The notes: generated from the sequence alone by a model not told the origin. Shown: positions 51,220 to 62,648, numbered from the stretch's first letter. The stretch is 64,000 bases of DNA from Zygnema circumcarinatum (GCA_037447605.1 CM074807.1:2378915-2442914); one strand, 5' to 3'. Translations and numbers: made by a program.

Positions 51220-52290
51220 GTTACAGTAGGGGGTCCTCATATTTTCGCCATGGTTTTGGCAAATATGGGGCGAAAATCTTGATTTTGCAAATATGAGGTT
51301 CGTGTTACCAATAGGCGGGCGGTATTATGTTAGAGTTCATGTTTACCCGTACGTTTCATACCGTATCGTATCGTATCGAGCCTCTTACGGCGGCACGAGC
51401 GGGAAGATTCGGTGAATTTTGCTTAAGCCCGTAACGGACTAGTACAGCAAGTACGAATACAGTCAGGGTTCCTCATATTTTCCACCCTGGTTTTGGCCAA
51501 TATGAGGCGAAAATATTGATTTTGCATATATAAGGTTCGTGTCACAAATAGACGGGCGGTATTATGTTAGAGTTCATGTTGGACCGTACGTATCGTAACG
51601 TACCATATCGTACCGTATCGTATTGTATTGGCTACAGTGGGGGGTCCTCGTATTTACCACCCTAAGGAGTGCGTCCTCAATATTTTCGCCCCGATTTTGC
51701 CGAAACCACCTTTTTGTACGGTAACTTGTGTTAGCCGTACTATTCGTACTATTCGTACTGCCCGTACATGCCGTACTGCCAGTACTATCTGTACTAGCCG
51801 TTACGTGCTTACGCAAAACTCACCTAATCTCCCCGCTCGTGCCGCCGTAAGAGGCGCTCGCTCTTCTCCCCGTCTTCTTGACTTCGATACGCTACGATAC
51901 GATACGCCAACTACGCTTATGCGTCACGATATGTTACGATACGATATGATTTTTAATGATACAGTACGATACGGTACGATATGGTACGGTACGATACGTA
52001 CGGTCCAACATGAACTCTAACATAATACCGCCCGTCTATTCGTAACACGAACCTTTTATATGCAAAATTAATATTTTCGCCTCATATTGGCTGGAACCAG
52101 GGTGGAAAATATGAGGACCCCCTACTGTACTACAGCTCGTACGGCTAGTACGGATAGTACCGTATCGGGGCGTTTCGTATTGCATCGTATCGTATCGTAT
52201 CGTATCGTATCGAAACCAAGAAGAAGGGGAGAAGAGCGAGCGCCTCTTACGACGGCAAGTGCGGGGAGATTAGGTGAGTTTTGCGTAAGC
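51220..52290. repeat. Short interspersed repeat U: three copies, one nested and inverted
   Basis: A unit of about 215 bp consists of a left arm starting GGGGTCCTCATATTTT, a centre of CGTATCG units, and a right arm ending CGTAAGCCCG. Copy 1 lies at about 51225-51440. Copy 2 has its left arm at 51465-51625 and its right arm at 52208-52290. Between them lies copy 3 in inverted orientation (51808-52120). The arms 51540-51625 and 51965-52040 are almost perfect reverse complements. No coding capacity is seen. Confidence 0.75.
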
Positions 52291-52799
52291 CCGTTGTAGC
52301 GTAACGGAGCTGCGTTCGACGGATCTGCGTCAAATATGAAAGTTTGCGTTAACGGCGCTTCCGACCGTTGCGCCTGCTGCCGCTGCCTCTGCCGCGGCCA
52401 CGTGGCAGCCTCTTGTCGTTGTCTTTGCGTTTTCCTGTCGCGTGTCTTGCTGCATTGCTCTGTTTTTGTTGTTTGTGCTTCTTTTCGTTTTTTGTTTTTT
52501 GTTTTTGGTTGTTTTGCTGCTGTTTTGCTGCGGTTTTTTCTGTTCTAAAGTTTCTCGCCTTGTTTTCTGACATTTTCTGCCGTAGCTTGTCTTGCTGTGT
52601 TGCGTTTTCCCTTTTGTCTCCCCCTTTGCGTCTCTTCGTCCTTGTGCTTCTTCTTTTTGAGCTGCTCTCGCCTTTTATGCCCTTTCCACCCTTTTTCTGC
52701 TGTTTTTCTCCTTCCTTTCCCTTCTCCCTTCCCGTCGCCTCCCTGGTCCCTTCCCTTCCCTTCCTTTCCTTATTCCTCCACCTCTGTTTCCCTATCCCT
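52291..52799. other. 30-bp motif of repeat A and T/C-rich low-complexity DNA
   Basis: At 52295-52325 the 30-bp motif of repeat A appears in inverted orientation. From 52336 onward the sequence is pyrimidine-rich with TTTGTTTT and CCTTTCC runs up to the N gap. Long frames on either strand are compositional artefacts. Confidence 0.5.
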
Positions 52800-52809
52800 N
52801 NNNNNNNNN
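52800..52809. other. Assembly gap (10 N)
   Basis: Second run of exactly ten N, between pyrimidine-rich DNA and repeat A copy 3. Confidence 0.98.
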
Positions 52810-53135
52810 CACACCATCCAGCTAGGCGCACTCGGAAGCGCCGCAAAATGCCGCCGATTGTCATCAGTTGACCTATCCGAAGGCTCCACGTAGTCAGTAA
52901 GGCCTCTCAGTGGGCAGTTGGCCAATCAGAGGCTGTCACTGCTAAGGCTCAAGATCTATTGTCAGTGTTAAGTAGATGGGATGTCAGTGATGCTTTTTTG
53001 TCTTTTAGTGCTGGGCTTAGTATTTGTATTTGCTGTGTGGTTTGTTGTCTTGTTCTTCTTTCTTCTTTTCCTTCCTCTTCAGTTACAGCAACAGATGCTA
53101 AGTAAGAGAGAGAGAGAGAGAGAGAGTTCCATGCC

Positions 53136-53170
<35 letters not shown>

Positions 53171-53575
53171 CTTCTTGCTGATAGCATTTAGACGTCCCAT
53201 TCAGCCGAGTCAGATAAAGATTTCATGAGAAGACAATTTCATTTTGTACGACAGTCCCTAGCCAACCCTTGTGGGGCTGGTTTCCAAAATACCACCTTTA
53301 TCTAAGTTGTGTCCTGTTTTCCCTCTGCTGTCACTATGCCAAGCCCCTATCTTGCTCTATCCTGCCTTGCATTACTCTCAATGACCAATGATCACTAGAA
53401 GCCCAGTGGACAGACTAGCCCAGAGGACAGCAACAGCAGGAGGGTCCCCAGAAGGGCTCTCCGCGGCTCAAGTCCAGCCGCGGTGGGAACGTCTCCAGAA
53501 CCCCACGCCTTCGCTGCGCACCCTTGAATCTCCTTGATCCTGGCTTGCAATGCCGCAGGAGACCCACACACCATC
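52810..53575 (+). mobile_element. LTR-like dispersed repeat A, inverted copy 3
   Basis: Reverse complement of 37580-38240, and at its left edge of the start of 41475-41715. Contains GGCTCCACGTAGTCAG, the TTTTTTGTCTTTTAGTGCTG tract and the same order of blocks. A GA microsatellite has expanded within this copy only. Confidence 0.7.
53106..53170. repeat. GA dinucleotide microsatellite within repeat A
   Basis: Two GA runs (53106-53128 and 53142-53169) separated by a short non-repeat spacer. Confidence 0.9.
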
Positions 53576-53639
53576 CCATCCCACGCGTGTTCCATGCCGG
53601 TGCTGCAGCACGCTGGCCCTCAGCCTAGTCCGCAGCGGG

Positions 53640-54126
53640 ACGTGACACTCACCCCAGGGGGAAGGGCTACTTGGATTTGGGCGACGCCCGGGACCCCTGC
53701 TGGACCGCGCCCGTCCCATGTGATGAGCACCCTCGATGCACGCAGCTGCCAGCGCAGCCCTGCTGCTCGCGTGCAGCGGACTGCGTGTAGCTGATGCATG
53801 GCGTGCTGCCGTGCCTTGTGCGCGGCTGCTGCGGATGCGGTGGAAACTGCTCCATGTGTACACCTCTGACCCATTCGAGTCAGAGAGGACATGGTGGCTG
53901 TCTGCCCATCCACAGTCTGTCCATCCTCCATGCTGGAGGACACTTCACGGGGAAAGTGCAAAGGGTGAGGGTGACTGCTGTCACCTGAGTTGAAATCACT
54001 GCACATGACCCTGCATCCTGCCCGGGCGCTCTGAGCCGGAGCTCTCTCTCTCGTGGCTCTCTGAACTCTTGAGTGCTGGCCTGGGAATTCGCGCAGGCTG
54101 AAGGAGGCAGATTTCAGTTGTTACAG
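53640..54126 (+). mobile_element. 5' LTR of chromovirus element B
   Basis: Homologous, with many differences, to 59694-60208. Shared blocks include GGGGGAAGGG, the near-palindrome CTCTGACCCATTCGAGTCAG, CTGGCTCTCTGAACTC and GCGCAGGCTGAAGGAGG. It ends in TTACA, directly followed by a degenerate primer binding site. The divergence between the LTRs implies an old insertion. The 5' boundary is approximate. Confidence 0.7.
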
Positions 54127-54127
54127 T

Positions 54128-54139
54128 TGGGTCAGAGCT
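54128..54139 (+). other. Degenerate primer binding site of element B
   Basis: TTGGGTCAGAGC follows the 5' LTR and resembles the initiator-Met tRNA primer site TTGGTATCAGAGC with bases lost. Confidence 0.5.
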
Positions 54140-54402
54140 GTGTTTGGCGGCCTTCTCGCTGAAGACCTTGTCATGGTGACCACTCGCGGGCCCGAGGGCA
54201 CCTGGGGCCCTCGGGGCCACCTCCACTACCTGCCCTCGGACGCAGGCCATGAGCAGGCTCGCAGACCGCCACCCCATGGAGGGGCCCAGTCCAGCCCACG
54301 CATGACCAGGTCGCCGCTGCCCTCCCGCGCCATTGGAGCTCGCTGGTCCAGCATCGCTTCCACCATGATCGGGGCCCACATTATGGTGGGCGCTTCCCGA
54401 AG

Positions 54403-55493
54403 ATGAAGAGAAGATCGACGACGCAGCGGCATGCCCAGGAAGTAGTTGCGCCATTGATGGCTGGCATGAGGCAGGTGGATGACATGGGAGCTCACGGTCG
54501 CTGCGCGCGGTGGACACGCCCTCAAATGGAGTTCTGGGGCCTTTCGGACAGGCTCCGAAGGATCGAGGAAGGTATGCCCCGAACCCCCCCTCAGGCTGTA
54601 GAGGCAGTGGATGCATCAGGTCCTGGGGAAGGGGTTAGGCAAACCACTCCGGTGGCGTCGTCTGTCCCGACGCCCCAACCGGCTGCCGGAAGCAGCCGGC
54701 AGAAGTCCGGACCCCCTGGTTTTTCCACGGGGGGAAGTCACCCTCACGGGGGTGGCGAACCACCTACGCTGGGCGAGCAGATCCCAGTCCTCCGACCGCC
54801 TCTCTCCGCACCCTATGAGGATGCCCGCGAATCGGGCCAAGGTGGCCCCTCTTTCCTTTCGGGCGGGGCATCGGCATCACGACCGCCCGGACCAGCAGTG
54901 GTTGGGTCAGAAGGGCTACCTTTTGGCGACCCAACCGTCCCCCTCCAGCTGGGCAAGCTTTGCTTATCAGCACTCAGGAGCGCATACGTGTGTATGAGGG
55001 CCTCTCTGATGAGATTGGGGACGATTGGGATAAGTTCAGAGATGAACTTATCAACCACTTTGGGGCCTTGGATCCCGGCTTGGAGGCCCGGGATAAATTT
55101 CAGAACATGGTCCAAACCGGCAGTGTCAAGCACCTAAGCTGACTCTAAGCTGTACTTTGATGCAGCCATTCAGTTGGACACCGCCCTTGCAAGGCCAGAT
55201 GCAGCCCTTTTGACTCAGCAAAGGTCGGGCCACGTGACAGGGCTTGTGGCAGGTGGGCTTTACCAGTCCCTGCCAAACTGGCAGGAAAGAACAAGCGGAA
55301 GCAGCCGGAAGTGGCTGCCCGCCCACCCACTGCACGGCCGCAGAAGTTGACTCCAGAGGAAATGGAGAAGATGCAGCGGGAGAACAAGTGTTTCCGCTGC
55401 CGCAAGGAGGGGCATAAGGCCCGGGATTGCCCTCTGAACGCTAAGGACAGAAAGGGCAAGGGGCCGGAAAACCCCAACCCACCAGCAGTTTAG
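54403..55493 (+). pseudogene. Chromovirus gag with zinc knuckle, frameshifted
   Basis: A Pro/Ser/Gly-rich N-terminal frame (54403-55137) is followed in another frame by a Gag-like helical piece, RIRVYEGLSDEIGDDWDKFR. A third piece carries the CCHC zinc knuckle CFRCRKEGHKARDC (CX2CX4HX4C) at about 55389-55430 and a stop at 55493. Frame changes between the pieces show decay. Confidence 0.75.
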
Positions 55494-55561
55494 GAGTCGC
55501 TGCTGGTGGAGTAAACAGGTTAGGGGATGGGAGGACAGTTGCCGTCAATGTTAAGGGACTT

Positions 55562-56653
55562 TTGTGGCTTAGGACCACGGACATTCTTAACTTGCTGGGC
55601 AGACCTTTGGGGGTGCACGATCTCGTTGTGTGTCATGCGCTTCCTGATTCCATGTCCCTTTCCCCTGCCACCGTGGTGACTCCCTCTAGGCTTATGGATG
55701 TACTGATGCGTGGCCAGTGGCATGTTTCAATTCTCAATGTTATGGGGGATGATGTCTTGCTGAGATGTGCCATGGATGCCTTGCTTGTCTTGCGGGATAC
55801 TTCCCATATCCTTGGGCTGCATGTGCTGGTTCCTCAGCACTTGGCAGTTCGCACTTTTCCCAACGCCAACTGGCGGTTGATGAAACAGCTGAGGAAAGGG
55901 CATAAGCTAGTGCAGACGATGGAAGGATCCACCAGCTTGCTGGTTGGCTCACCCTACACATTGGTGTGGAGGACGGCTCGTCCTCAACCTTCGCATATAG
56001 TGCGATCTATGTTCCACCTTGCCCATCGTGCCATGACCTTCATCGGGTCAGCCAATGGCCACCCAGCAGTTTTACTGCTCGATACTGGGGCAGATGCTAA
56101 CTTTGTTAGTTCTGCGTTCACCCGGAGATGTGGGTTGACCACAGATCCCCATTCAGAAAGTGTTACTTTCGGGGATGGACGCAAGGGCCAGATCTCTGGT
56201 AGCGTCACACTCAAGATCAAGCTCCAATCCTACTCCGGGGCAGTCAAGTGTCTTCTAACACAACTGGCCCCTGGTACTGATGTTATCTTGGGGAGTGCTT
56301 GGTTAACCATGGTCAAAGCACAAATGGACTTTTCTGTCCCACATTGCATTCTGCACAGTGGTGACAGGCGGCTTACCCTGCACCCTGGCAGAGCCACATC
56401 CGCTGCTATCAAGCAGCCTGCTACTCCTTATCTGTGCTCAGCTATGCAATTGGCCAAAGCAGTTAAGGAAGGTTGCACCTTGTTCATGGTGCATGTCATG
56501 GCAGCCACTGAGGATGTTCATGACGAAGATCAGGAATGGCAGATCACATCTACAGATGTGCTCTCGGCCGTTCCACCCAAAATCCAACCTTTGTTGGATG
56601 AGTTCAGGGATGTTTTCCCTGACGACCTTCCAAGAGGGTTGCTACCATCATAG
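55562..56653 (+). pseudogene. Chromovirus aspartic protease and linker to RT
   Basis: A 363-codon open frame. The retropepsin motif VLLLDTGADANFVSSAF lies near 56075 and the downstream flap/strand VILGSAWLTMVKAQMDF near 56290. The end reads LLDEFRDVFPDDLPRGL, the conserved lead-in to gypsy RT. A stop then interrupts the polyprotein, so it is annotated as part of a decayed pol. Confidence 0.8.
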
Positions 56654-57570
56654 GAGTGGACACAACCCCTTCTTGAGCCTAGCAAAGCTTGTTGGTTGCC
56701 AACTCATCGGTTAAGCCCGAAAGAAATTGAGGCAGATGCCGAAGCACTGGCAACTTTACGCGAAAAAGGCTGATAGCATCAGCCAGGCCCTCTGGGGTTG
56801 CCCATCTTGTTTGTTGGGAAGAAAGATGGTTTGTTGAGGATGTGCATTGATTATCGCGCACTCAACAAGATCACCGTAAAGAACCGTTTTGCTTTACCAC
56901 GTATTGATGATCTGTTGGATCGTCTTCACGGCGCCAGAGTGTTTACTTCAATCGATCTTGCTCAGGGGTACCATCAGATCCGTGTTACGGAAGCTGATGT
57001 GCCAAAAACTGCGTTCCGGACGCCGATTGGTCATTTCCAATATAAGGTGTTGCCCTTTGGATTGACTGAATGTCTTTGCGGCTTTCCAGTGTGATGAACG
57101 AAATGTCCATTGGGATGATGAAGTTTGTTTTGGCTCACCTTTGACTACATCCTGTCTTCAGAGACAGAGGAGGAACATCTTAACATGTTCGAAAGTGTTT
57201 GAGACCTGAGGACGCATCATTTATGCCAAGAGAAGTGGTTCACTTCATGACATGAATTGTTTATCTTGGGATATTAATGATCAGGGTCTTCGGCTGATCC
57301 TGCCAAAGTTTCCGCGGTAGAAACTTGGGCGCCACCGACTGACCTGCACCAGTTGAGGTCTTTTCTGGGCTTTGCGAATTATTTTCGTAAGTTCATCCAA
57401 GGGTTTAGTAAATTGGTTACTCCCCACTAATCTTGGTGCGTTGGTGTTCCTTTATAAAACTACTTACGCCAGGGCACGCATTTGAAGGCGCGCCATGACA
57501 TGTTACCGCTGCCTGCACTTTTGCTTAGTCGGTCCGCCCAAGCTTATGAAAGTGGTTCGCGATGCTTCGG
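56654..57570 (+). pseudogene. Chromovirus reverse transcriptase, broken
   Basis: The plus strand reads [20 protein letters not shown], then [18 protein letters not shown] and [14 protein letters not shown], then is interrupted. Where the YxDD catalytic motif should be (about 57120-57160) only a frameshifted remnant is found, so the enzyme is dead. Confidence 0.85.
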
Positions 57571-57970
57571 TCCTGGTGCCATCTTGTTTCAAGATGGCTG
57601 ACCTCTAAGGCCAGACGGAAGTTGGCAAGCTGAATCCTGCTGAGCGCAACTATTCTGCAACCGAACAGGAACTGCTTGCAGTGGTCCACGCCCTGAGGAC
57701 ATGGCGGTGCTATTTAGAGGGGGCGAAAGCGGTCACGCTGGTCACGACCACCGCCCGTCACGCCCCCTCCACCCAATAGACTGCCCAGGCGGAGGCACGC
57801 TTGGTTGTAGTCCCCCAAGGTTTGGACTGCTGGCCTTGAGCGATCGGCCGGAAGGCTTGATGTAGCAGGTCCATGAGTAGGCAGCCTTGGCATCTTGCTG
57901 ACTGTGCCTCTCACCTGAGGTTGGTGGATCAGACTGACAGTGAGCCATCCTTGAGTCTCCGTCCTCCAGC
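57571..57970 (+). pseudogene. Chromovirus RNase H remnant
   Basis: LNPAERNYSATEQELLAVVH (about 57630-57690) is the conserved gypsy RNase H segment containing the Glu-Leu-Leu-Ala motif. Flanking frames are broken. Confidence 0.7.
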
Positions 57971-58913
57971 ATGTTTGTCATAGATCCCTCCACCAGTGAC
58001 GCAGTCAACCCTCTTGCTCTCTCTGATCTCAGACAGATGATTCAGGAGGGGTATGCTGGTGATCCTTTGTTCCTGGATGGCCAAGGAAATGGCTATAAGG
58101 ACAAAGTGGTGTCTAAGGCTGGATTCTGGTACCACGGCCAGGCAGCCTGCTCGTGCCCAGGCCGGGACTGCAGTGGGAGCCCATTCTGGGGCGAGCACTG
58201 CCAGAAAGCCTCACATGGGAGTTGCCAAAACCCGCTGAGGCACCGCCCGAGAGTTTTGGTGGCCTGGACTCTCGAGGGACGTGAAAGCGTATGTACTCGC
58301 TTGTCCAACTTGTCAACGAAACAAACCCCGCACTGGCAGGATCCCTGGCCAGCTGCAACCCCTCACACCTCCTTTTCGGAAATGGGATAGTGTGGGTATG
58401 GACTTGATCACAGATCTTCCTGTGACACCTCGGGGGCATGACTCCATCCTCGTCTTTGTCGATCGGCTCAGCAAGATGGTGCATTTTGCACCAACTACTA
58501 AGACAGCTGGGGCCGACGAGATTGCACGGTTGTATGTTGACAAAGTGTGGAGCCAGCATGGTCTTCAGTCAGAAATTGTGTCTGACCGTGATCCACGATT
58601 CACCGGCCATTTTTGGACGGAAGTGCTCAAAATCGTTGGGACCAAGCAGGCGTTGAGTACAGCTTTCCACCCGCAAACCGATGGCCAGACGGAACGGGTG
58701 AAGAGGATCCTGGAGGATTACCTCCGGCATTATGTGGGACCTACCCCGGATGGGTGGGACGAACTGCTCCCAGTGGCGGAGTATGCCATCAATATGGCTT
58801 ACGAGGAGTCCATTGTACCACCCCTTTCTTCCCCAAGCTTTGGCCACATCCCCAAATCCCTCAACCAAGGGATCAGCCCCCTGAATTTGCGGAATATGGA
58901 TGGTCCACAGTAA
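57971..58913 (+). pseudogene. Chromovirus integrase core
   Basis: The longest frame is 58281-58913. It begins with the second half of the zinc finger (CPTCQRNKP) and carries the catalytic triad: Asp in VGMDLITDLP, Asp in IVSDRDPRFTGHFW and Glu in FHPQTDGQTERVKRILED. The upstream half of the zinc finger (57971-58280) is frameshifted. A stop ends it before the C-terminal domain. Confidence 0.85.
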
Positions 58914-59088
58914 CTCTACCTTGGAAGCTGAGAGGACTTATGGCATCTAACCTTTTGCATCCATAGGCTTTTGTCCATAATGTTGAGGGTGTGTAGGGCA
59001 TGGGAGACCTGCATGAGCGGCCCAGTTGTGACAAAAGGCCTATGCTGACCGTTACCGTACTCAACTCACCTTCAATGAGGGCGATGAG

Positions 59089-59661
59089 GTGTTGTTAAGT
59101 ACGGCGAACTTGAGACTCAAAGCTTATGGCGGAACACGTAAGCTGTGGCCCCGCTTCATTGGACCTTTCAGGGTCGGGAAGCGAATCAATGATGTCGCTT
59201 ACAGGTTGGATTTACCATCCCACATGAAGGTGCATCCGGTCTTTCATGTGGGTTTGCTAAAGGTCTACCGTAGCGATGGGAGGATCCAACCACCTCCCCC
59301 ACCAGTGGAACTTGAAGGTGAACTTGAGTATGAAGTTGAAACCATTCAAGCCCACCGTATTGTGAGAAAGGGTCGCTCTTCCCGTCACGAATACCTCGTG
59401 AAGTGGTTGGGCTATGGGGTTGAACATAGCACATGGGAAGCCGAGGGCAACTTAACCAATTGCCAGGAGCTCATCAACTTGTACTGGGAGGCGCAGGCCG
59501 CAGGAGAGCGGGCGAGGGCGGCACGGGGGGTTCCCGGGCCGTCCCCGCGCAACTCGGAAAGGGACTTGACCGGGATTATCGCTGAGCCCTCCCGGTTATC
59601 ACGTAGAGTTCGACGCGTGCCGTTGAAACTACGAGCTGCCTTTACTACCCCACACACGTGA
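59089..59661 (+). pseudogene. Chromovirus integrase C-terminus with chromodomain
   Basis: A 190-codon open frame. LWPRFIGPFRVGKRINDVAY is the GPF/Y motif and VHPVFHVGLLKVY the usual continuation. The chromodomain follows: VETIQAHRIVRKGRSSRHEY then LVKWLGYGVEHSTWEAEGNL. Chromodomains direct integration to heterochromatin, which places element B among the chromoviruses. Confidence 0.9.
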
Positions 59662-59683
59662 ATCGGTGCGCTCACATTCTCAC

Positions 59684-59693
59684 AGGGGGAGGA
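59684..59693 (+). other. Polypurine tract of element B
   Basis: A purine run GGGGGAGGA lies directly before the 3' LTR, as expected for plus-strand priming. Confidence 0.6.
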
Positions 59694-60208
59694 TGAGCGA
59701 GACGAACAGAGTCCCCCCAAAGGGGGAAGGGTTACCTGGACTCCGGGCCACGCTCGATCCCCTGCTTGAGTTCGCGCCCGTCCGCACGCTAACGGTCACC
59801 GATGCACGCACACGCCAGCCGCACCCGCGCGCGCGCGTAGGATCCGACCGTGCACTGACGTACGGCGGCGCGCCGCGTCGCGGCGCGCGCCGCGGAATGC
59901 GGTGAGCGTTCGTACGTTGTACACCTCTGACCCATTCGAGTCAGAGAGGGACACGTGGCAGTCTGCCATTGGACAGCTCTGCTTCCAATCCTCCATGCTG
60001 GTAGGAGGTTCAACGGGGGAAGCGTAAAGGGGCGAGGGTGACTGTCGTCACCCAACGAACGTACCGGCATACGGTTGCACGCCCGTCCCGGGCTGCTCCC
60101 CACTCGGAAGCTCTCTCTCTCTCTCCCTGGCTCTCTGAACTCTGAGTGCTGGTTAAGTGCAATTCCGCGCAGGCTGAAGGAGGTAGATTTCAGTCGTTAC
60201 ATCAGCAA
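59694..60208 (+). mobile_element. 3' LTR of chromovirus element B
   Basis: Starts with TG after the polypurine tract and ends in TTACA. Homologous to 53640-54126. It contains a CG-rich insertion (59820-59900) not seen in the 5' copy and a CT run near 60112-60127. Confidence 0.75.
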
Positions 60209-60243
60209 TCTCCTTTTAACCCCACTTATCTTGGTATCAGAGC
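60209..60243 (+). other. LTR-A end fragment plus intact primer binding site of element C
   Basis: The stretch 60209-60230 matches the minus strand of 37493-37516, the presumed terminal end of repeat A. It is followed by TGGTATCAGAGC at 60232-60243, complementary to the 3' end of initiator-Met tRNA. A second retroelement therefore starts here. Confidence 0.8.
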
Positions 60244-60313
60244 AGAAGGTTTTGCAGATCCACGTACCTCGATACGTGAGGCTGCCGATCCTGTGCCCCG
60301 TGTCACAGCCGCC

Positions 60314-61264
60314 ATGGATGAAGAGCTGCAGCAAGAGGGACAAGCAGATCTTCACGAGTATTCAGATGAAGACTTGGCACCTCAAGAAGAAGAAGAACAG
60401 GCGATCGGAAATCCGAGGACGGATTCAGACTCAGAGGAAGAAGCAGTCAGAGAGAGACTGAAGATGGGCATCACCGAAGAGAACCCTTATCCCAGTCTGG
60501 CTTACCTTGAGCAGATCGAGTCGATTGAAGAGCTGCAGCGACTCCGTCTAGGCAGCGATGGCCACAAACTCCGCTGGCAGTATGCACGCCGCATGATCAA
60601 GCTGGCAGCCTGCCCGGTCGCTGTCACGGCCGCGGATGCCGTGAAGAGAGGAGTGCCGTTTGAACCTGCGGTCCCCACCGCGGCCCCCCAGAGACAGAAC
60701 CCACGAGATCTCAGTCGGATAACTACTGCACCAGGAGTCCCTTCAAGCACAGCAGCAGCACGCAGTCCCACAGCAGCAGCAAGGGAATCATCACAAAGAC
60801 ACCCTCACCTCGGGTTCACGACTGTCCACGCAGCCCCAGCAGTGGCCAGCTTCAGGGGGCAAGGGTAGGACGACTCGATGGACCCTCCAGCCTCCGAGAA
60901 TCAACCCTGCAGACACACGAGTCACACCTTGGTTTCCCCACAAGTGGAAGAGATGATGACAAAACTGATAGCCTTGATTCCTGAAAAGAGTGAGGTGAGG
61001 GATACCACGGGCATCATCACTAGAGGCTTCACCGGCAAGCAGGAAGATGCAGAGTCTTGGCTGAGACACCTTGAGGAGAAGGCAGCGCAAGCAGACCTGA
61101 AGGAGGACCAGTGGATCAAGCTTGCCCTTGGAGCGCTGGAAGGCGAGGCAGTCAACTGGAAGCTGTCCCGAAACTGGCACAAAGCAGATGTCGTCGCCAC
61201 CCTGACAAGGGACACATTCAAGCAAGCTTTCAGACAACGTTGGACTTCAGATCCATCACGCTAG
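60314..61264 (+). CDS. Element C Gag, interrupted by one in-frame TAG
   Basis: The first part (60314-60868) is acidic, then Ala/Pro/Ser-rich. After a TAG at 60866-60868 the same frame continues to 61264 and contains the Gag capsid-like helices: VEEMMTKLIALIPEKSE, EDAESWLRHLEEKAAQAD, IKLALGALEGEAVNWKLS and TFKQAFRQRW. No zinc knuckle is seen. The single stop could be a mutation or a suppressible codon. Confidence 0.65.
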
Positions 61265-62648
61265 ATTGGTTTGCGGCGACATAAAGGCTGTTATATACGG
61301 AAATGCGTTTCATTTACTTGACTGTTCTCGCGTTGCATGGCAAAATACGATTCAGACTTGCCTGGCTCTTTGAAGTGCTCTGACGGTCTCGCAGGCTATC
61401 AGCGAGGAACAACTCCACCTCATTGAGCTGCGAGACAACCTACTATAGATGCCCATATTGTTAGACAGGCAGCAGCGAACCTCGAGAAGGATCAAGAGAG
61501 AGGGCAACCGACATTATTGACCACATTACATGAATTGCGACAGATCCATTGAGGAGATTGAATCTTAACGCGAGCTCTGAGACACATCAGGAACTGTATG
61601 ATCCCCACGACATCTTTAGCAAACAAGCCACCTTTCTCTCGGCATCCCTGTCACCCGGGCAGCCCTACTGGCTGAGCCGGCCAGAGCGGACACAACCAAG
61701 CCCCTTCCCCCTCCCCACCCTCATGATCCTGCGCATCCCACTGAGCGCCTGCTGTCATACGAGATGTTTCCGTCCAGGATACCCGGGCCTCACTCCGATC
61801 GCATTGGAGAAGAGAGAGAGAAGCTGCCGAGCCGCACCCGCGCGTCGCATGACACAGAAGAATTTCCTGAGGGCGCATGCTCTGCCCTGTGGCCTCATCA
61901 CACCGCGGCTGCGCGCGGACCATGGACCTGCACCTTCTGTCAGATTACGGGAGATGCATGCCCTGTGAAATGTGCATGCTGAGACTCTCAAGTGAGAAGG
62001 CCTGAAAGGGAAGAGGCAGCTGAAGAGAGCTCACCTGAGAGATCACCTTCATGGACACACTCCTGCCTCTCCACACCATTGAGAGCCCTTGGTTTCCTCC
62101 TGCCTGCCTCCACCTCCTCCTTTACCCGCTTACACCATCCTGCAATGACCATCATCCACCCCACCCATGGACTCCCTTCTGTCAAACGATTGGGTGCTGA
62201 GTTGACCCGCTGCCCATCACTCACCTCTAAGGTTGCGTGACATTTCAACCTGCCTTGTCCAAAATCCCCCATCACTTCTGAAGCGGATGCTCAAGCCCGG
62301 ATCGCCGAGATTGCAACTGCCCTTCGCAGGCTCCCTGTCAACCGAAGCGATCCTCATTCTCATCCTCTGCCATTCCTCCCTGCCAATGTCACCGGCGCCA
62401 GTTCCTCGGGCACGGCTCCACCGGTCGCCACCCCTGTCCGAAGAACTTCAGTCATCCCTCCCTCCACGGGTCATCCCTTGGGATCCCTGCCTGAGGAGGA
62501 AATTGAAGATCTCAATGAAGAGGAGCCCAGCGCACAGCCAGAGCCGACGCACCGCTGACCCCCAAGAGATGCAGGTCATCCACTCTGACTCTGCTGTGAC
62601 CCCGCTTCCAATCCCCAAGCAGCTGATTGCCACCATCTCCTCGAGAGG
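61265..62648 (+). pseudogene. Element C interval between Gag and protease, degraded
   Basis: No domain can be read. The plus-strand frames are short and Pro/Ser-rich. A zinc knuckle would be expected here but was not found. Confidence 0.4.

Noticed and set aside
51465-52290. One simple large hairpin (fold-back element)
   Set aside because: Arm order is a-b-a'-b', which cannot fold as nested arms; nested insertion of an inverted copy explains it.
52349-52871. Lys/Arg-rich 171-codon minus frame and Phe/Leu/Cys-rich 167-codon plus frame
   Set aside because: Both arise from pyrimidine-rich low-complexity DNA and cross the N gap.
53640-60208. Intact, active chromovirus
   Set aside because: Gag, protease, RT and integrase are split by stops and frameshifts, the YxDD site is destroyed and the two LTRs are very divergent.
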